DNA of 64,000 nucleotides from Rehmannia glutinosa. Taxonomy: Eukaryota; Streptophyta; Magnoliopsida; Lamiales; Orobanchaceae. Position numbers and translations under genes: made by a program. The stretch spans positions 3,701,419 to 3,765,418 of the forward strand of contig CM071930.1 in assembly GCA_016081115.2 (NCBI GenBank), read 5' to 3'. Position 1 is the first letter of the stretch. The number at the start of each line of letters is the position of its first letter. The notes beneath the pieces were generated by a model, which was given only the letters and a program-made list of their open reading frames with translations, was not told the origin of the DNA and did no database searches. Of the stretch, positions 34,876 to 46,657 are shown one piece after another.

Positions 34876-35560
34876 ATGGCTGACCGTAGGAACCAACAAG
34901 GTCGGGGTAGACGCCCGAGGGGAGGCGTAGCCGCACGACGGGAGCCACATCAGGATAGCCCAGAGGCTTATGGGCTTCTTCTGACTGAGGCTGATGATCT
35001 GGAGCGATGGAGTAGGATGGTCACTCGCTCATTTACACCGACGAGATATGCTGACGATGAGTGTACCAAGACCTTGGAATACACGACGACGTTTGACAGC
35101 TATTTGAATGGGTTAGGTGGACCGCGTTCATGCAAGAGCGATGGCCGACGTATAAGTAGTTAGCGCTAGAATTCCTCAATACACTTGAAATATACCAAAG
35201 GACAGGGACCTCCGAGCCCATTGAGGTCCGCTTTCGGCTGGGAAATGAGATAAGGCGTATATCTATCGCCCAGCTCAATGAAATTTTTGGGGTCCCAACG
35301 ACGCCCTTACAAAGAATAAGACTATAGCTTGATATGAATTTTGGCGGTTGTTAGTTCAGACGCCGGAGATCGGCTCGATGCTCTATGAGGCACGCTCATC
35401 TAAGGCCTCATCACTCCAGAACCCCATTTTCTGCTATATCCAAAAGGTCATAGCTCACGCCGGGTTGCCCGATGAGGATGAGTTGTCAATTGAGGTGATG
35501 GAGTATGACCGACAAGAGAGAGGTTTTGAGCAAGGTTTCCAATAGAAGGGCTTTGAGCAA
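34876..35560 (+). pseudogene. Athila env-like / plant transposon protein frame
   Basis: A frame starting MADRRNQQGRGRRPRGGVAA lies 3' of integrase, after the usual post-pol segment with GGGAGGCAACCCAACGG (34208 on). It contains FTPTRYADDECTKTLEYTTT, and past a frame shift IRRISIAQLNEIFGVPTT and EIGSMLYEARSSKAS. The position and the LNEIFG segment fit the env-like frame of Athila elements, also annotated as 'putative plant transposon protein'. It is broken by frame shifts at about 35100 and 35320. A repetitive Q/G-rich stretch follows (35520-35700). Its function is unknown. Confidence 0.65.
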
Positions 35561-35879
35561 CGGTTCCAACAAAGGGGTTCTCAGCAAGGATTCCACCAAG
35601 GGATGCCCGACATACCAGAAAGCTCTCACTAAGGTGAGGAGCGTGGGGGACCAGCTTACCAGGATAGACTATTTGCTCTTGAGGAGAGCATGAGACAGCA
35701 CCGGGATGATTTTTGGTATCACCAGGATGAGTTCCGTACCTTCAGGAAAGAATAAGAGCAAAGGTACCAGGCATAGGAGCAACGGGAATTGGAGATGTTG
35801 CAGATAATGCATCAGGTACAAATGTGGCACATCTCCCAGGGCCACTTTCCGCCGCCATCCCCACAGTGAGACAGGTCCA

Positions 35880-36622
35880 TTCCATATTTTTCTTTGAAAT
35901 TCTATCTTCTCTTCTATGCGTTATAATTTCATTCAAGTTTGGGGAGAGAAGTAGTTATTTTTTGATTGAAGGGTGTGGCGATATTTGCATTCATATAGTT
36001 GCATGTAGAGCATATATGTTGCATTACATTAGATGCTTGTTTTTGATTTTAGAACGTTTATTGCTTTCTTAGGTTTTCAGGGAGTGAGTTGACCTCTATT
36101 GTGTTGCTTGTTGTGATCTTGGGAGCATTCGCTGAGCAGTTTGTGTGGTTTTGAATTAGGTGTTGAGCGTGAGTTGATCGGGTTGAGAATAGATGATATG
36201 GAGCATGTGAATATTGAAATCATGGTTGTTATGCTTTGAATTGCGCAATTGCAAGCCTGTGAGCTTTGAGCCTTTACTGCTTTCATTAACTGCAGTCTTG
36301 TTTGTTGATTGAGTGTGTCATTCATGTTGATATGAATTCTAGAACTTGCTCTGATATCTCTGTCGAAGTCACATGTTGTATGCAATTTATGAAAATGATT
36401 TAAGGCCTTTTTTGTTAAGCCTTCCAAGCCTTTACCTAATGATAGTGAATTTCCCTAGCTAGCCAATTTGAGCATGTTGCCTGATTCTTTGATATCCACA
36501 TTTCAAGCCTTAACTTGATATAGCGTATAGCATGGAGTAAGAGAATTGAATATGAGGATATCGAGAATTTAGATAATGGTGCATGTTGGAAGTTGGGAAT
36601 AAAAGAAGAAAAGGAGGATATA
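35880..36622 (+). mobile_element. Athila-like element 3' internal region
   Basis: This stretch between the env-like frame and the Helitron has no supported gene. It contains a TTTGGGGAGAGAAG stretch (35938 on) of the kind found in Athila 3' regions. The element resumes after the Helitron at 39949 and runs to the polypurine tract at about 40588-40600 (AAGTTTGGGGGTT), next to the 3' LTR. Confidence 0.6.
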
Positions 36623-36652
36623 TCTACTATCTATCTACTATCTATCTACTAT

Positions 36653-36690
<38 letters not shown>

Positions 36691-39600
36691 CTATCCTAAA
36701 AGGGGGAATATTTCTGTAAAAAATTGGATTGCCTAAAATGCCCCTAATGTCCAGAAAAGTTAATGGCAAATTCGGAATTACAAACAGGTAATTAGACAAA
36801 CCTAATTATACGTACCCCTAATACAGACCGGTATTACTCCCGCGTCTCTTCGGTCTTCAGTGAGAAAGCGGAACACTCTACACTCTGGCGTGTCTGTTCA
36901 GATACAAAACATCGATACTTATTTTTCCTCTTATTCTCAGTGCACGAAAAAGGGATTGTGCCCCTCGCGGCTCTACAGTTCCTATAAAAAGATTTCAACA
37001 TCTTCATGCTTCACTATCTTCAGACTGAAATGGAACAACAAGAGATTTTTTCGATTTGCTAAAGGGAATTTTTATGGGATTCCATCTAAAAGACTAAGGT
37101 GATATTAATTTGTAATTCAACAGATCAGATTTTCCCTCTTTGTTTAGTTAGATTTTTTCATAAATTATGTTCAAGTACAGTTGTTTTTCAACTGCAGGCT
37201 TCAAGTTTAACCAATTTTTATTGTCTGAAAGTCGGAATTGGCAATTAATCAGTTCAGAATTAGGTTGAAAAATTGGTAATTTTTCTTTATTCATGCCTCT
37301 GTTTGCTTGTATTTTCTTAAAATTCATGCACAAACCATTGATTTGTTTTGTCTATTTTCTATGTATATATATTTTGTGAACTTTGTCCTAAAAATATGAA
37401 TATGGGTTGGTTTCTTCGCGTAAGATTTATACTAAGGTTAACAGAGTTATTAGAGTGTGAGACTAGATCCTCGCTTTTTTTAATTGATTGTATTGTTAAA
37501 TATTGGTATTGGGTGTGAGCATTGTTGTCTTTGTTGCCGAGTTGGTTTTGTTTCTTAATGGTTTTCTTGGTGTTATTACGAGAATATCTTGGTGTAGTTT
37601 TATGGTTTTGTCTTTTCTTTTTAAAAGCAAGTGGTTGTGTGGCATGGGAAAGGTGTAGTTCTTTGTTGTTAAGCCTTTTGTGCTTTTGTTCAATGATGTT
37701 GATTGGACCTTGGATTTTAGTGACACGACTCTTAGGAAGACATTCTCCTATGGTTTATAATATGTGAAGTAATTGTTTTTACATTGATGACCCTAAGTAA
37801 ATTTTTAATATTTTTCATACATAACTTTTCGTTCAACCAAACCCTGTTCTATTCATATCAGAATATTTGCTCTAAAAACAAAGGCATGTTCAAAAATTGA
37901 AAACTTTTAGATGCAGTGTGAATGGTTGTGAGTTTGGTGACATGTTTAATTTATTGGATTGGGTGATGGGTTTGTTTTGTTTATGCCCTTTTGAGGCTGA
38001 TAGTTCAATAATAGACAAGAAAAACTATGAATTTCTAAGACACAGAGACAATTAAATTTTAGGTTTCAAGTTTATTTGATTTTTAATTTTGGAATTTATA
38101 TTATATAATTGTAATGCTTGTTTAATTGTTTAATATGTGTGTGTGAAATAATTCATGTAGGTTAATGATTGTGAGTTATTAATAGTATGTCATGTGCTAC
38201 TTTCTGTAACATTTTTTTTCTGAGATGTTTTTTTTTATAGTTGTTGTTTAAAGGTTGAAGAGGAAGCTTTCGGTGCTTCACTGCCAAATGCGTGCATAGA
38301 TAGTTAAGTGTTTGTTGGCATTTATTGCGCATTTCTATCAAGATGTATTAATTATATTATGCTTTACAATTTTGAGTGTTGTGCATTTCCAGCGTATTGA
38401 CTTGCTCGGAAGGGAATATGCCTGTCAAGTGGAAAACCGGGCATGAGAGTTTGGTGTTATATAAGGAAGTCACGTCTAGCTTGTATTTGTGCTTCATTTC
38501 TTTGTTCTGGGCGAAATGGTCTTTTGCAAGGTTTTGGTCAGTGTATGTATTGCTTTTAAGGTTAATTTGGGTTTAACTTTGTTCTACTAAGAATCTAACT
38601 CAAATGTGATTGTAGCTCATATTTTTCTAATTAAACTTGAGCATGCATCAATTAGAATTTGATTTATCTGCAATAGGTCCATGTTGGGGGTTCATTTGCT
38701 TATCAAATTGAGAGTAGAACCCGCTTAATTTTCACTAAAGTAGACCCTGCCTCATCTATCTTGGTTTTAGATGATGGACATCTGGGTTCAAAAGGTGTGT
38801 TACTCGAACCACCTTTTTCTATTATCAATATAACAAAATGGCAATCCTATAAGATCTATAGTATTACATTTTATGTTATTCGTGAGAATCATAAGTATAA
38901 ATGTTTAGTGTTTCACTCCTCTGTATTTGTGTCGAGACCAATTACTCAAGAAGCTCCCCTCAGTTTAGCACAATGTATGAGTTTTAATTTGGAGTTTCAA
39001 AAGGTTTTATAGCATGACTTTAGTAGTTGATGAACTGCTCTAACTTATTTCCAAATTTTAATGCTCAAAAGTGCTTGAATTTGGAGCTCGGTGAAACATG
39101 AACCTATTTTGCAAGTATTACATACTCTCTTTTTGAAGTGAAGTATGTAATATCAAATTCATGGGTATCATCTGAAAACTTAACCTTATACTATTTCTAT
39201 ATTAGTATGATCGCAGGACATTGTTTGATTCACAAGCACAAAAGTTTCTCCAAGTAAGTTTATATATTTTGGTGAGCTCCTGAAATTGTTTGTAAACCTA
39301 TGATTGGATGCGTAAATTATCAATCATTTGGTCATTTCTTCCACAATTTTACATGTAATCTCTTCAGTAATTTTTATGATATTTAATAAGTTGATAAACT
39401 ATTGTTATGATCAGTGTACAAAAGTTGTCAAACAAAGGGCTTTGACCTTGAGGGAGGAGTCCTTTTACCTTTTTCTTTTCCATAGCTTGCTTAGGTTTGT
39501 TTTGTGGCATCCGATTTTAGAGGTGATAGAAATATCCGAAAACATAAGGATTATAAAGTTTCTTTATAAAAAATGTCAAACCTTTTGGTAACCATTTACA

Positions 39601-39948
39601 TCGCACAAAGGCCACATAATCTTAAGCTATAATGAAAAAAAGTAGTAATATTTGACAATAATAAAATAGATTGTGTTACAAAATGTGGGAGAAAGTGGGA
39701 TAATGTGTTACACAATGCGATGCATCTTAAACAACAATTTCCGGCTTTACACAGTTTTATTACAATTTTATTGTGATTATTTGACATGAATTTTTGGTCC
39801 AGACTGTCTTCATTATCTTTCACGTGAATGTACTTTATGAACAATTTTATAATAAAACAAAAATAAAAGTAAATTATATCAATAATTTATTTTAAATAAA
39901 ATTAGTAAAATTATATGGTCCACGTGCAACGCACGTGCACTTTACTAG
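36623..39948 (+). mobile_element. Helitron, non-autonomous, nested in the Athila-like element
   Basis: The 3' end has the Helitron signature. A perfect 7 bp stem (CACGTGC at 39921-39927, GCACGTG at 39931-39937) is followed 7 bases later by the terminal CTAG (39945-39948), and the next host base is T. The 5' end begins TCTACTATC after a host A (36622), so the insertion is between A and T without target duplication. The first 80 bases are a CTATCTACTAT microsatellite. Inside I see no Rep/helicase gene. An open stretch at 38761-39012 and neighbours (LLGREYACQV.., LVLDDGHLGSKGVL) might derive from a captured host gene that I cannot name. Confidence 0.85.
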
Positions 39949-40600
39949 TAGTCACAAAAGAGTCAAAAAATTGAAAAAAAAATCGACTGCATAAGTGAGT
40001 TGGCCTTAAATGAACTTCTAGGCTGAGAATTATGATGTAAGGCGAAAGAAAGTGGATTGTATGAAAAAGGGGAGAAGAGAGATGTGATAAGAATAAGAGG
40101 TGATTGGGGGAGCATGTTTGATTTGAATGAGAATATTTGATTGGGAAAAGATGTGCTTACCAGTCTATACGTTTGAGTTTGAGTCGCTTTCTCCATATTT
40201 CCCTACCTTAACCAAAGAGCCTTCATTACAACCAAAAGAAAAGTCTTTTCTGATTTATGAATTCCATACAATCGAGTGGCGGAGATGTGAGATTATTTGC
40301 AAGCCTATAGTAATTCTTCAACATCGATATGATTTGAGCAAATACACGTCTCATATTAATCTAGAGAGGAGAGTATACACTTAATCCATGAGAGGCGTGA
40401 TTCAAAGTATTTGCCATTTTGATTGACTTATGATCTGTGTTAGATATTCGAAGCTTGGTTGAGTTGTTCATTGACGTCTATGGATAAATGACACGAATTG
40501 TGATGTGTTATTCTTGATTTGCCTTTCATTACTCCCATATGTGTTTTGTCTTATTTATAAAGCGTTGACCGGGACTATCAACATTTTAAGTTTGGGGGTT

Positions 40601-42017
40601 TGATTGGTATGTGTTTTGCATGTATTTTCTTCTTGATTCGAGTTAGAATAAGTTAATATACATGCATTACTTGAGTGAAATGGGCTCTATTTCTATTTTG
40701 TGGAAAAGGTCTTACGTTTTACTCATTTTGTAGGAATTGAATGATATTTGTAGTATTTTGGCGATAATTTGGAGCATTATGGTAAAGGACCGCCAATACT
40801 TGAAGTAACGTACGATGTTTGGAGTTGAATTGAGAAGAAGTCAGACGAACTAAGCGAGAAATGGAAAGAAACGAACACATTTAAGCTCCAGCAGGTGCGC
40901 TCGGGCAGGGCATGCGTCCATAGCATGACCCGTGCACCATCCAGACTGAAGACTCAACCCACGACACCCCGCACAGGCTGGTCGTGCATTGAGCGCATGG
41001 CCCATGCGTATCTTTGGCAATTGAATTTCCCTACGGCACCCCGCATGGGCTGGGCATGCGCTAGGCGCACGGTCGTGCGGGAAAACAGAGTTTGACAGAT
41101 TCTAATTAGGTTTTGACCTAAATGGAGTATAAATAGAGATAAGGCGGCCACAAACGGGGACACACTGATTTTTGCCCTAGAAAGCAGAGAAAAGAGCAAC
41201 ATTCTACCGGAGGATTGGACAGATTGATCGAGGTCACAACCACGCGCTTGAAGATTGTAGATAGATCGAGAGATCATCAACATCCCTGAGTTTTTTCATT
41301 CCATCGTATCATTTACTTTCGATTAGTTAGATATGAACTTGAATAATTTGTCTATGAATTATTTATTTCCCATGTCTAGCTAAACATCTTGTGATTCCAG
41401 GGTTTGGAATTAGGTTAGTGGATACTTACTTTTGTTTAATGATTAATTGCAATTGAAGTTATTGTTTTTCAACCCTATTCGAGTACTTTATTTTATTTCT
41501 TGTTTTATCTAAAGGCCTTTGGTTTAACTTATTTTGATGTATTGATTCATAATTCGAGAGATGAGTTTCAGTACTGGATCTGTGAGTACTTGACATAAAT
41601 ATTTGCAAGATTGAGAAGTCTGTGAATATTTGTGAGGATATTTAATCTTTTGTGCTTTGGGGAGTTGGATATCTTATGTTGAGTAGAGATGCTAGCATAT
41701 ATAATCCAATCAACATTTTTACATGCATCTCGAGAGAGAGAGGGTAAAATACTTTTCGTGATTGTCTTATAGGGAAGAATAATAATAACTTTGGTTGTGA
41801 TTAATCTGATAATAAAAGAGGATATTAACTGAAACCATAACCCTGGAATCCATTCATCTCCTTGATCTTTCAATCAACTTTTACTTTGTCTTTTAAGGAT
41901 AAATTCTTGTTTTAGTTTTACAAAATCAAATCACTCAACTTCGATCGTCTAGATAACAATAAGACTATTACAATCCCAATACTTAGTACATTAATTTATT
42001 AGTCTCTTCGGATTCGA
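40601..42017 (+). mobile_element. 3' LTR of the Athila-like element, truncated
   Basis: It begins TGATTGGTATGTG after the polypurine tract and follows the 5' LTR to GGATTCGA at 42017. The last roughly 65 bp present in the 5' LTR (28256-28320) are missing, and GC-rich unrelated DNA begins immediately. The LTR pair shows many base changes and indels. Either the element was cut here by another insertion or a rearrangement joined it to the next element. Confidence 0.88.
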
Positions 42018-44210
42018 AGTTTGGAGGGGCACCTTTCCAAAGTTTGGAGGGTCCCTTCCATAGCTCGGAGGGGGCACCCTACCTGAGCCCGGAGGAGGCG
42101 CCCTTCCGGAGCTTCGGGGCATCTTTCCGGAGCTGATAGGAGGTGTCCTTCCAAAGCCCATAGGGGGTGCTCTTCCAGAGCTTTCCCCAAGTTTTTATTT
42201 TTGCCCTTTGATTTCTTCCCCACATGTGTTAGCATTTTCGTCTTTTTATTGCACATTCTTGGCGAGGAAGAAATTTATGGGACCCCCATTAGGAGGCCCC
42301 TTCCCTCCAGGGTCTTAGCCGGAGGCAGGAAGCTAGGACCCCCATGAGGAAACCCCTCATCTCTGGGATCTTAGCCTGAGAGGGTTTTTCGACAACATCG
42401 ACAAGAATCCTATGAGGAGACCCCTCCCCTCCGGGGTCTTAGTCGGAGAGAGTTTTCTGATAACATTGAGAGAATACCTATGAAGAGACCCCTCATCTCC
42501 GGGGTCTTAGCCGAAGAGGGTTTTTTCTGAAATATTGAGAGCATCCCTATAAGGAGACCCCTCTCCTCTGGGGTCTTAGGTGAAGAGAGTTTTCCGATAA
42601 AATCGAGAGGACCCCCCATGCGGAGACCCCTCCCATCTGGGGACTTAGCCAGAGAGGGTTTTACAATAACAGATCCTTGTTAGGAGATCCTTCCCCTCTG
42701 GGGTCTTGGCCGGCGAGGGTTCTCCGATAATATCGAGAGGATCCCCTTGAGGATACCCCTCCCCTCCAGGGTCTTAACTGGAGAGGAATTTTCCGATAAC
42801 ATCAAGAGAATCTCCGTGAGGAGACCCCTTGTCTCGGGGTCTTAGCTGGAGAGATTTTTTCCAATAACATCGAGAGAATCCCTATAAAGAGACCCTCCTC
42901 TTTGGAGTCTTAGCCGATGAGGATTTTTAGATAACATTGAGAGGATCCCCATGAGGAGAATTATCCCTTCCATGGTTTTAGCCAGAGAGGATTTTCTTCT
43001 GTTGAGGGGAACGTATAGATGGTTATTGACTGTGGTCGTGTTCGGCAAGAATGAGGCCTTCGGAGTGCAAAGGAGATGGCATTTGCACTTGCGAGAGCTA
43101 GAGATATCCGTGGGTCGCTTGCTAAGATGGTGCGCCCCTCGCGATCCGGGTCGGGGGGGAACTTGTTTATCTTCAATGTGGCAACGTAACCTTCCCGAGC
43201 AGTGTTGTTATCTTCAATTGTTTTGTGTTTCGAGCTTTGCTGGCACTATTTTCTCTCCATTTAAATTCAGTGTCGTCTACCTGGGAGTGGCGTGTATGTT
43301 GGCTTTATTGCACTCTTCATAGTATGTTGGAAGCGTACACCATGTTCTCTATTTTTTGGACTACTGAAAAAGATAATATGTGAGTCTCTCGTGATATGAT
43401 TTTAGTCGGAGGAGAGTGATCCAACTATTCAATGGAAATCTGTTTCTTCACTGGTCTTTAGGAGATGTAAAGTCATGACGTCTCTAGGGAGTAGTTTCAC
43501 CGGTACAATTGAATGAATTGTGTTTCCACTTCTGGAGGCTTGGGGCTCTAGATTGTGTGTGGCTTTCCTAAGTGTCCTCAGTGAGTGTCCTCAGGGGCTA
43601 TATCCAATGAATGGATATTTTACGGAGCTTTCTTCAGTTGAGGATGGTTTGTCGATAGGTCGTTTGGGGAGTTCTGCTCTTCCGTAAGGGGTTGTTTATT
43701 CTAGAGGTGGCTTGACTACTCTGGATGGCTTTTGACTCCCCATCCTGAGTGTCGGGGGGAGTTTGTGGATATTAGGCTGGACTACAAGGTTTGTTTGTTC
43801 TCCGTTAATATGATAACTTATTCAGTATCTAGTTTCTTTCCAGTTAATTGTTCCTATCTTCCATACTAGTCCAATGAGGGTCATTCTTTATGCAGTTGTC
43901 GCTGTGGCCTGTAATGGTAGGGTGCCCTTACGAGGGGTCTTCTTGTAGCTGGCAGAGCTCGGGGATATCCTTGGGCAGCTCGGGGAGCATATTGATGTCT
44001 TAGAGCATTCTGGGTAGCTTCATTGAATTGGAGAGCATCCTGGGTCCAACAGCCCTTCAGGAGAAGAAGCTTGGGGAAAGGCGCCCTTTAAGCCAGATAA
44101 GGGTGCCCCATTGAGCGGGGAAGATATCCCCCTTCAGCCAAGAAATGGCACCCCCTTGAGCTCTCCGAGTTGTTGAATGGCGTCTATCTGGAAGGAGAGG
44201 GACTGTCCTC
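42018..44210 (-). mobile_element. GC-rich remnant, probably of the minus-strand Ty3/gypsy element
   Basis: This region is richer in G and C than its surroundings. It holds no open gene, but has words such as GGAGGGGGCACCCTA, GGAGGAGGCGCCCTTCCGGAG and GAGGGTGCCCC. GGAGGCGCCCTTCCGG also appears in the gag remnant near 56610, so both belong to one element. It includes the 68 bp tandem array at 42280-42990. I take it as LTR or untranslated DNA; exact boundaries are not visible. Confidence 0.45.
42280..42990. repeat. Tandem array of a roughly 68 bp unit
   Basis: About eleven imperfect copies follow one another, each containing GAGGAGACCCCTCCCCTC, GGGGTCTTAGCCGG and GAGAGGGTTTTCCGATAACA followed by TCGAGAGAATCCC. 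The word GTCTTAGCC recurs at spacings of about 57-70 bases from 42310 to 42975. Copies differ by several bases and small gaps. Confidence 0.85.
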
Positions 44211-45560
44211 ATTGTAAGTCCAAGCGGCTATGATAATCTAGAGGGGGGTGAATAGATTATCTCCATTTTCTCAATTATACCCTCTTTTTCGAATCAAACA
44301 AGCCATGATAAGAATAAAAACGCGGGAAGTAAATAACACGCGTCGATTTAAAGAGGTTCAACCCATCTAGGGCCTAATCCTCTACCACCCTAGTATATCC
44401 GGGATGGATTTCAACACCTTACAACATCACCTTGAAGAGCACCACACTCTTATTCAATATCACCTTGGAGATTACCACAATCTCCCTTGAAGATTACCAC
44501 AATCTTCCTTCAACGGCACCTTGTGAAGATTACCACAATCTTCAACCTTGAAGAACACCAAATTCTTCAACACCTCAAAGAGCACCACACTCTTCAATAA
44601 GAAGATTACCACAATATTTTTGTACCTATCACCTAGATCATCCAAGTGTGTTCTTACCACAAGAATACTCACAAGGATATCTTGTATTGAATGATGACCA
44701 CAAATTCAAGATTACAACTCTATAATGAATAATACAATTTTGAGTGCAAGTGTAATCAAGAAATAAAGCCTAGACCTCAAGATGTGAAAGTGTAAGACCT
44801 TAGGCTATTACAACAAGAATATTGAAATTGAAGAACAAAAGAATTTGCTTGAATGTATCTTGTTGTGTTGTATTGTTCTCTCTTGTTTTGTTGCTTCAAA
44901 TCTTCCTCTATTTATAGGAGATGATTGATCATGTATAGGCCCCTCTTGGGGATTGAAAATCTATAGAAAAATACAATTAAAATAAAAAAGATAGCTGTTA
45001 GAAACCAATCCCACAATTTAAGGAAAGTGGTCTCTTGTACAACGATCAAAATTTTGCTGTCAAATAATAGGGCGACCGATCGCGCAGAAATAGACGTTGA
45101 AAATAAAATCCTTAATTTTACACAGGGTGACCGGTCGACGGGGGGTATGACTGACCGGTCGACGGGGGGTCTGACCGGTCGACCCTGTGTTGAACCAGTC
45201 GAGCTCATCAAACAGAGAGGTCAGGAAGTTCTGTCTAAAACCATTCTCTTCCAGGCAGGGCGACCGGTCGACGCCCAGGTCAACCGGTCGACCTCTTCCA
45301 TTTTATTTTCGTTGCGTTTTCTGTTTCAAAACATATCTTCAGGTAGGGGTTGCCCTATAGGGCGATCGGTCCAACGCGAAACGGAAGTGTTGTCCAATTT
45401 TTATCGAAAATAAACTTCAAGAAATACTCCGAAAAATTAGTAAAAACATTTTAAAACAATCAGGAGTACTTGGACAACATTTTCAAACATTGTTTTGGTG
45501 TAAAAATTAAAATAAAATCATCAAAATCATGATAAAAACATTTATCAAACACTCATGTGT
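44211..45560. repeat. Dispersed-type repeat with GAAGATTACCACAATC and ACCGGTCGAC words
   Basis: The block opens TCTAGAGGGGGGTGAATAG and ends near TTTATCAAACACTCATG. Two internal clusters stand out. At 44440-44620 the phrase GAAGATTACCACAATCTTC recurs. At 45060-45300 the palindrome-containing phrase GACCGGTCGAC recurs at least five times. No gene is supported. The ends resemble those of a widespread class of plant non-autonomous repeats, but I cannot name the family. Confidence 0.45.
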
Positions 45561-45905
45561 TCTCAGTGGTTCGCCTTCTTGCTTGGTGTTCCCCTCCTTG
45601 GAGTCCGTGGCTTCCACGACTCATTTCATGTAATCTTGCAGTAACTCCCCCCTCCATTTGTCTTATTTGAAAAAGATGAGCCATGGTCTCCTGAAGGGGA
45701 ATTGACGTGCAAAGGTAGTAGTGAGCTTGTCCATCCCAGTGATTGGTCCAACTGGAAGCTAATCGAACCAAGTTAGAACGCTTGGTCAAAGTTGTCCGTA
45801 ACGCTTTATAATAGGAAATGTCTGTCACGTTGTAGATATCCGCCTTCGCATAGAATTTGTCTAAGTGCTCTTGGGGGACCTCTGGTCTCATCATATTCAT
45901 GGAGA
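45553..45905 (-). pseudogene. Ty3/gypsy gag fragment, 3' of the CACTA insertion
   Basis: The minus-strand frame reads PEVPQEHLDKFYAKADIYNV, then a SYYKALRTTL segment and QETMAHLFQIRQMEGGVTAR. This fits the retrotransposon gag core (..DP.EHL..F ... F..IRQ..GE). It continues the gag fragment at 55895-56728 on the other side of the CACTA element, so the CACTA transposon split this gag gene. The rest of the retroelement polyprotein is not seen. Confidence 0.78.
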
Positions 45906-45914
45906 CACTACTAC

Positions 45915-46320
45915 AAAAATCCAGATAGACACCGGTTTTAAACCGGTGTCTATTAGTAAAACAACCGGTGTTAAAGCCATGGTGTTAAAAGTCGAACTTT
46001 TTGACACCGGTTTAAAACCGTGTCGTTTTTTGAAAGACACCGGTTTTAAACCGGTGTCTATTAGTAAAACCACCGGTGTTAATACCATGGTGTTAAAAGT
46101 CCGAAATTTTTGACACCGGTTTAAAACCGGTGTCGTTTCCTTAAAAGATACCGGTTTTAAACCGGTGTCGAGATATAATATATCCGCTTTCAAAAGCCCC
46201 GATGTTAAAAGTTTATGTATTTGACACGGTTTGAAACCGGTGTCTTTTGATGAATGGACACCGTATCAAAACACAGGTTTAAAACAGTGTCTTTTCATCT
46301 AAATACACCGGTCCAAATCT
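45915..46320. repeat. CACTA left subterminal repeats
   Basis: At least eight copies of GACACCGG or its complement, often as the near-palindrome GACACCGGTTTTAAACCGG followed by TGTC, are spaced by TATTAGTAAAAC and TTAAAAGTC words. They mirror the right-hand cluster at 55560-55870. Confidence 0.88.
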
Positions 46321-46579
46321 ACAAAAAATTCCATATAAATAAACAAAATTCATCCTAAACTCCAATTCTAGCAACCATCATAAGTTCACTACCAATGAAA
46401 CATGAAATCCATTAATATTAAAGTCACCAATAGCCAAAATCCAACAAAGAGTACTAGTAGCCAAGTTTCCTTCCGATAAAACAACTATAAATTCATAATC
46501 CAATTCCATCATCCAACAAAAAGACTATAATTCAACTAAAGGCAACAAAATCCATATGATCAACATAGCTCATGCATTC

Positions 46580-46657
46580 AAGCTTTCAAAAATGCTCAAG
46601 CTTCTCCTACTCAGTCTTTAATCTTTGTTTCTCGTCACGAAGCTCATTCTTCTCCGC
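46580..46657 (-). pseudogene. Captured bHLH exon (ILR3/bHLH105-like)
   Basis: After a possible acceptor (TTTGTAG, AG at 46658-46659) the minus strand reads AEKNELRDEKQRLKTE, stop, EKLEH. This is the leucine-zipper-like extension after the helix-loop-helix in clade IVc plant bHLH factors (ILR3, bHLH34/104/115), where the family has KAEKNELR.EK..LK.EKE. The stop replaces the next glutamate or lysine codon. Only this exon is recognisable; the HLH itself is absent. Family role: iron-homeostasis transcription factors. This piece is a transposon passenger. Confidence 0.7.

Noticed and set aside
36610..36700. CTATCTACTAT stretch considered as a CRISPR-like or satellite array
   Set aside because: It is a simple microsatellite at a Helitron 5' end. 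There are no spacers, and this is a eukaryotic genome.
42951..43322. 123-codon plus-strand frame
   Set aside because: It overlaps the 68 bp array and a decayed retroelement and resembles no known protein.
45865..46193. TGFKPVSISKTTGV-like repeated peptide and its reverse-strand partner
   Set aside because: It is a translation of the CACTA subterminal GACACCGGTTTTAAACC repeats, not a repeat protein.
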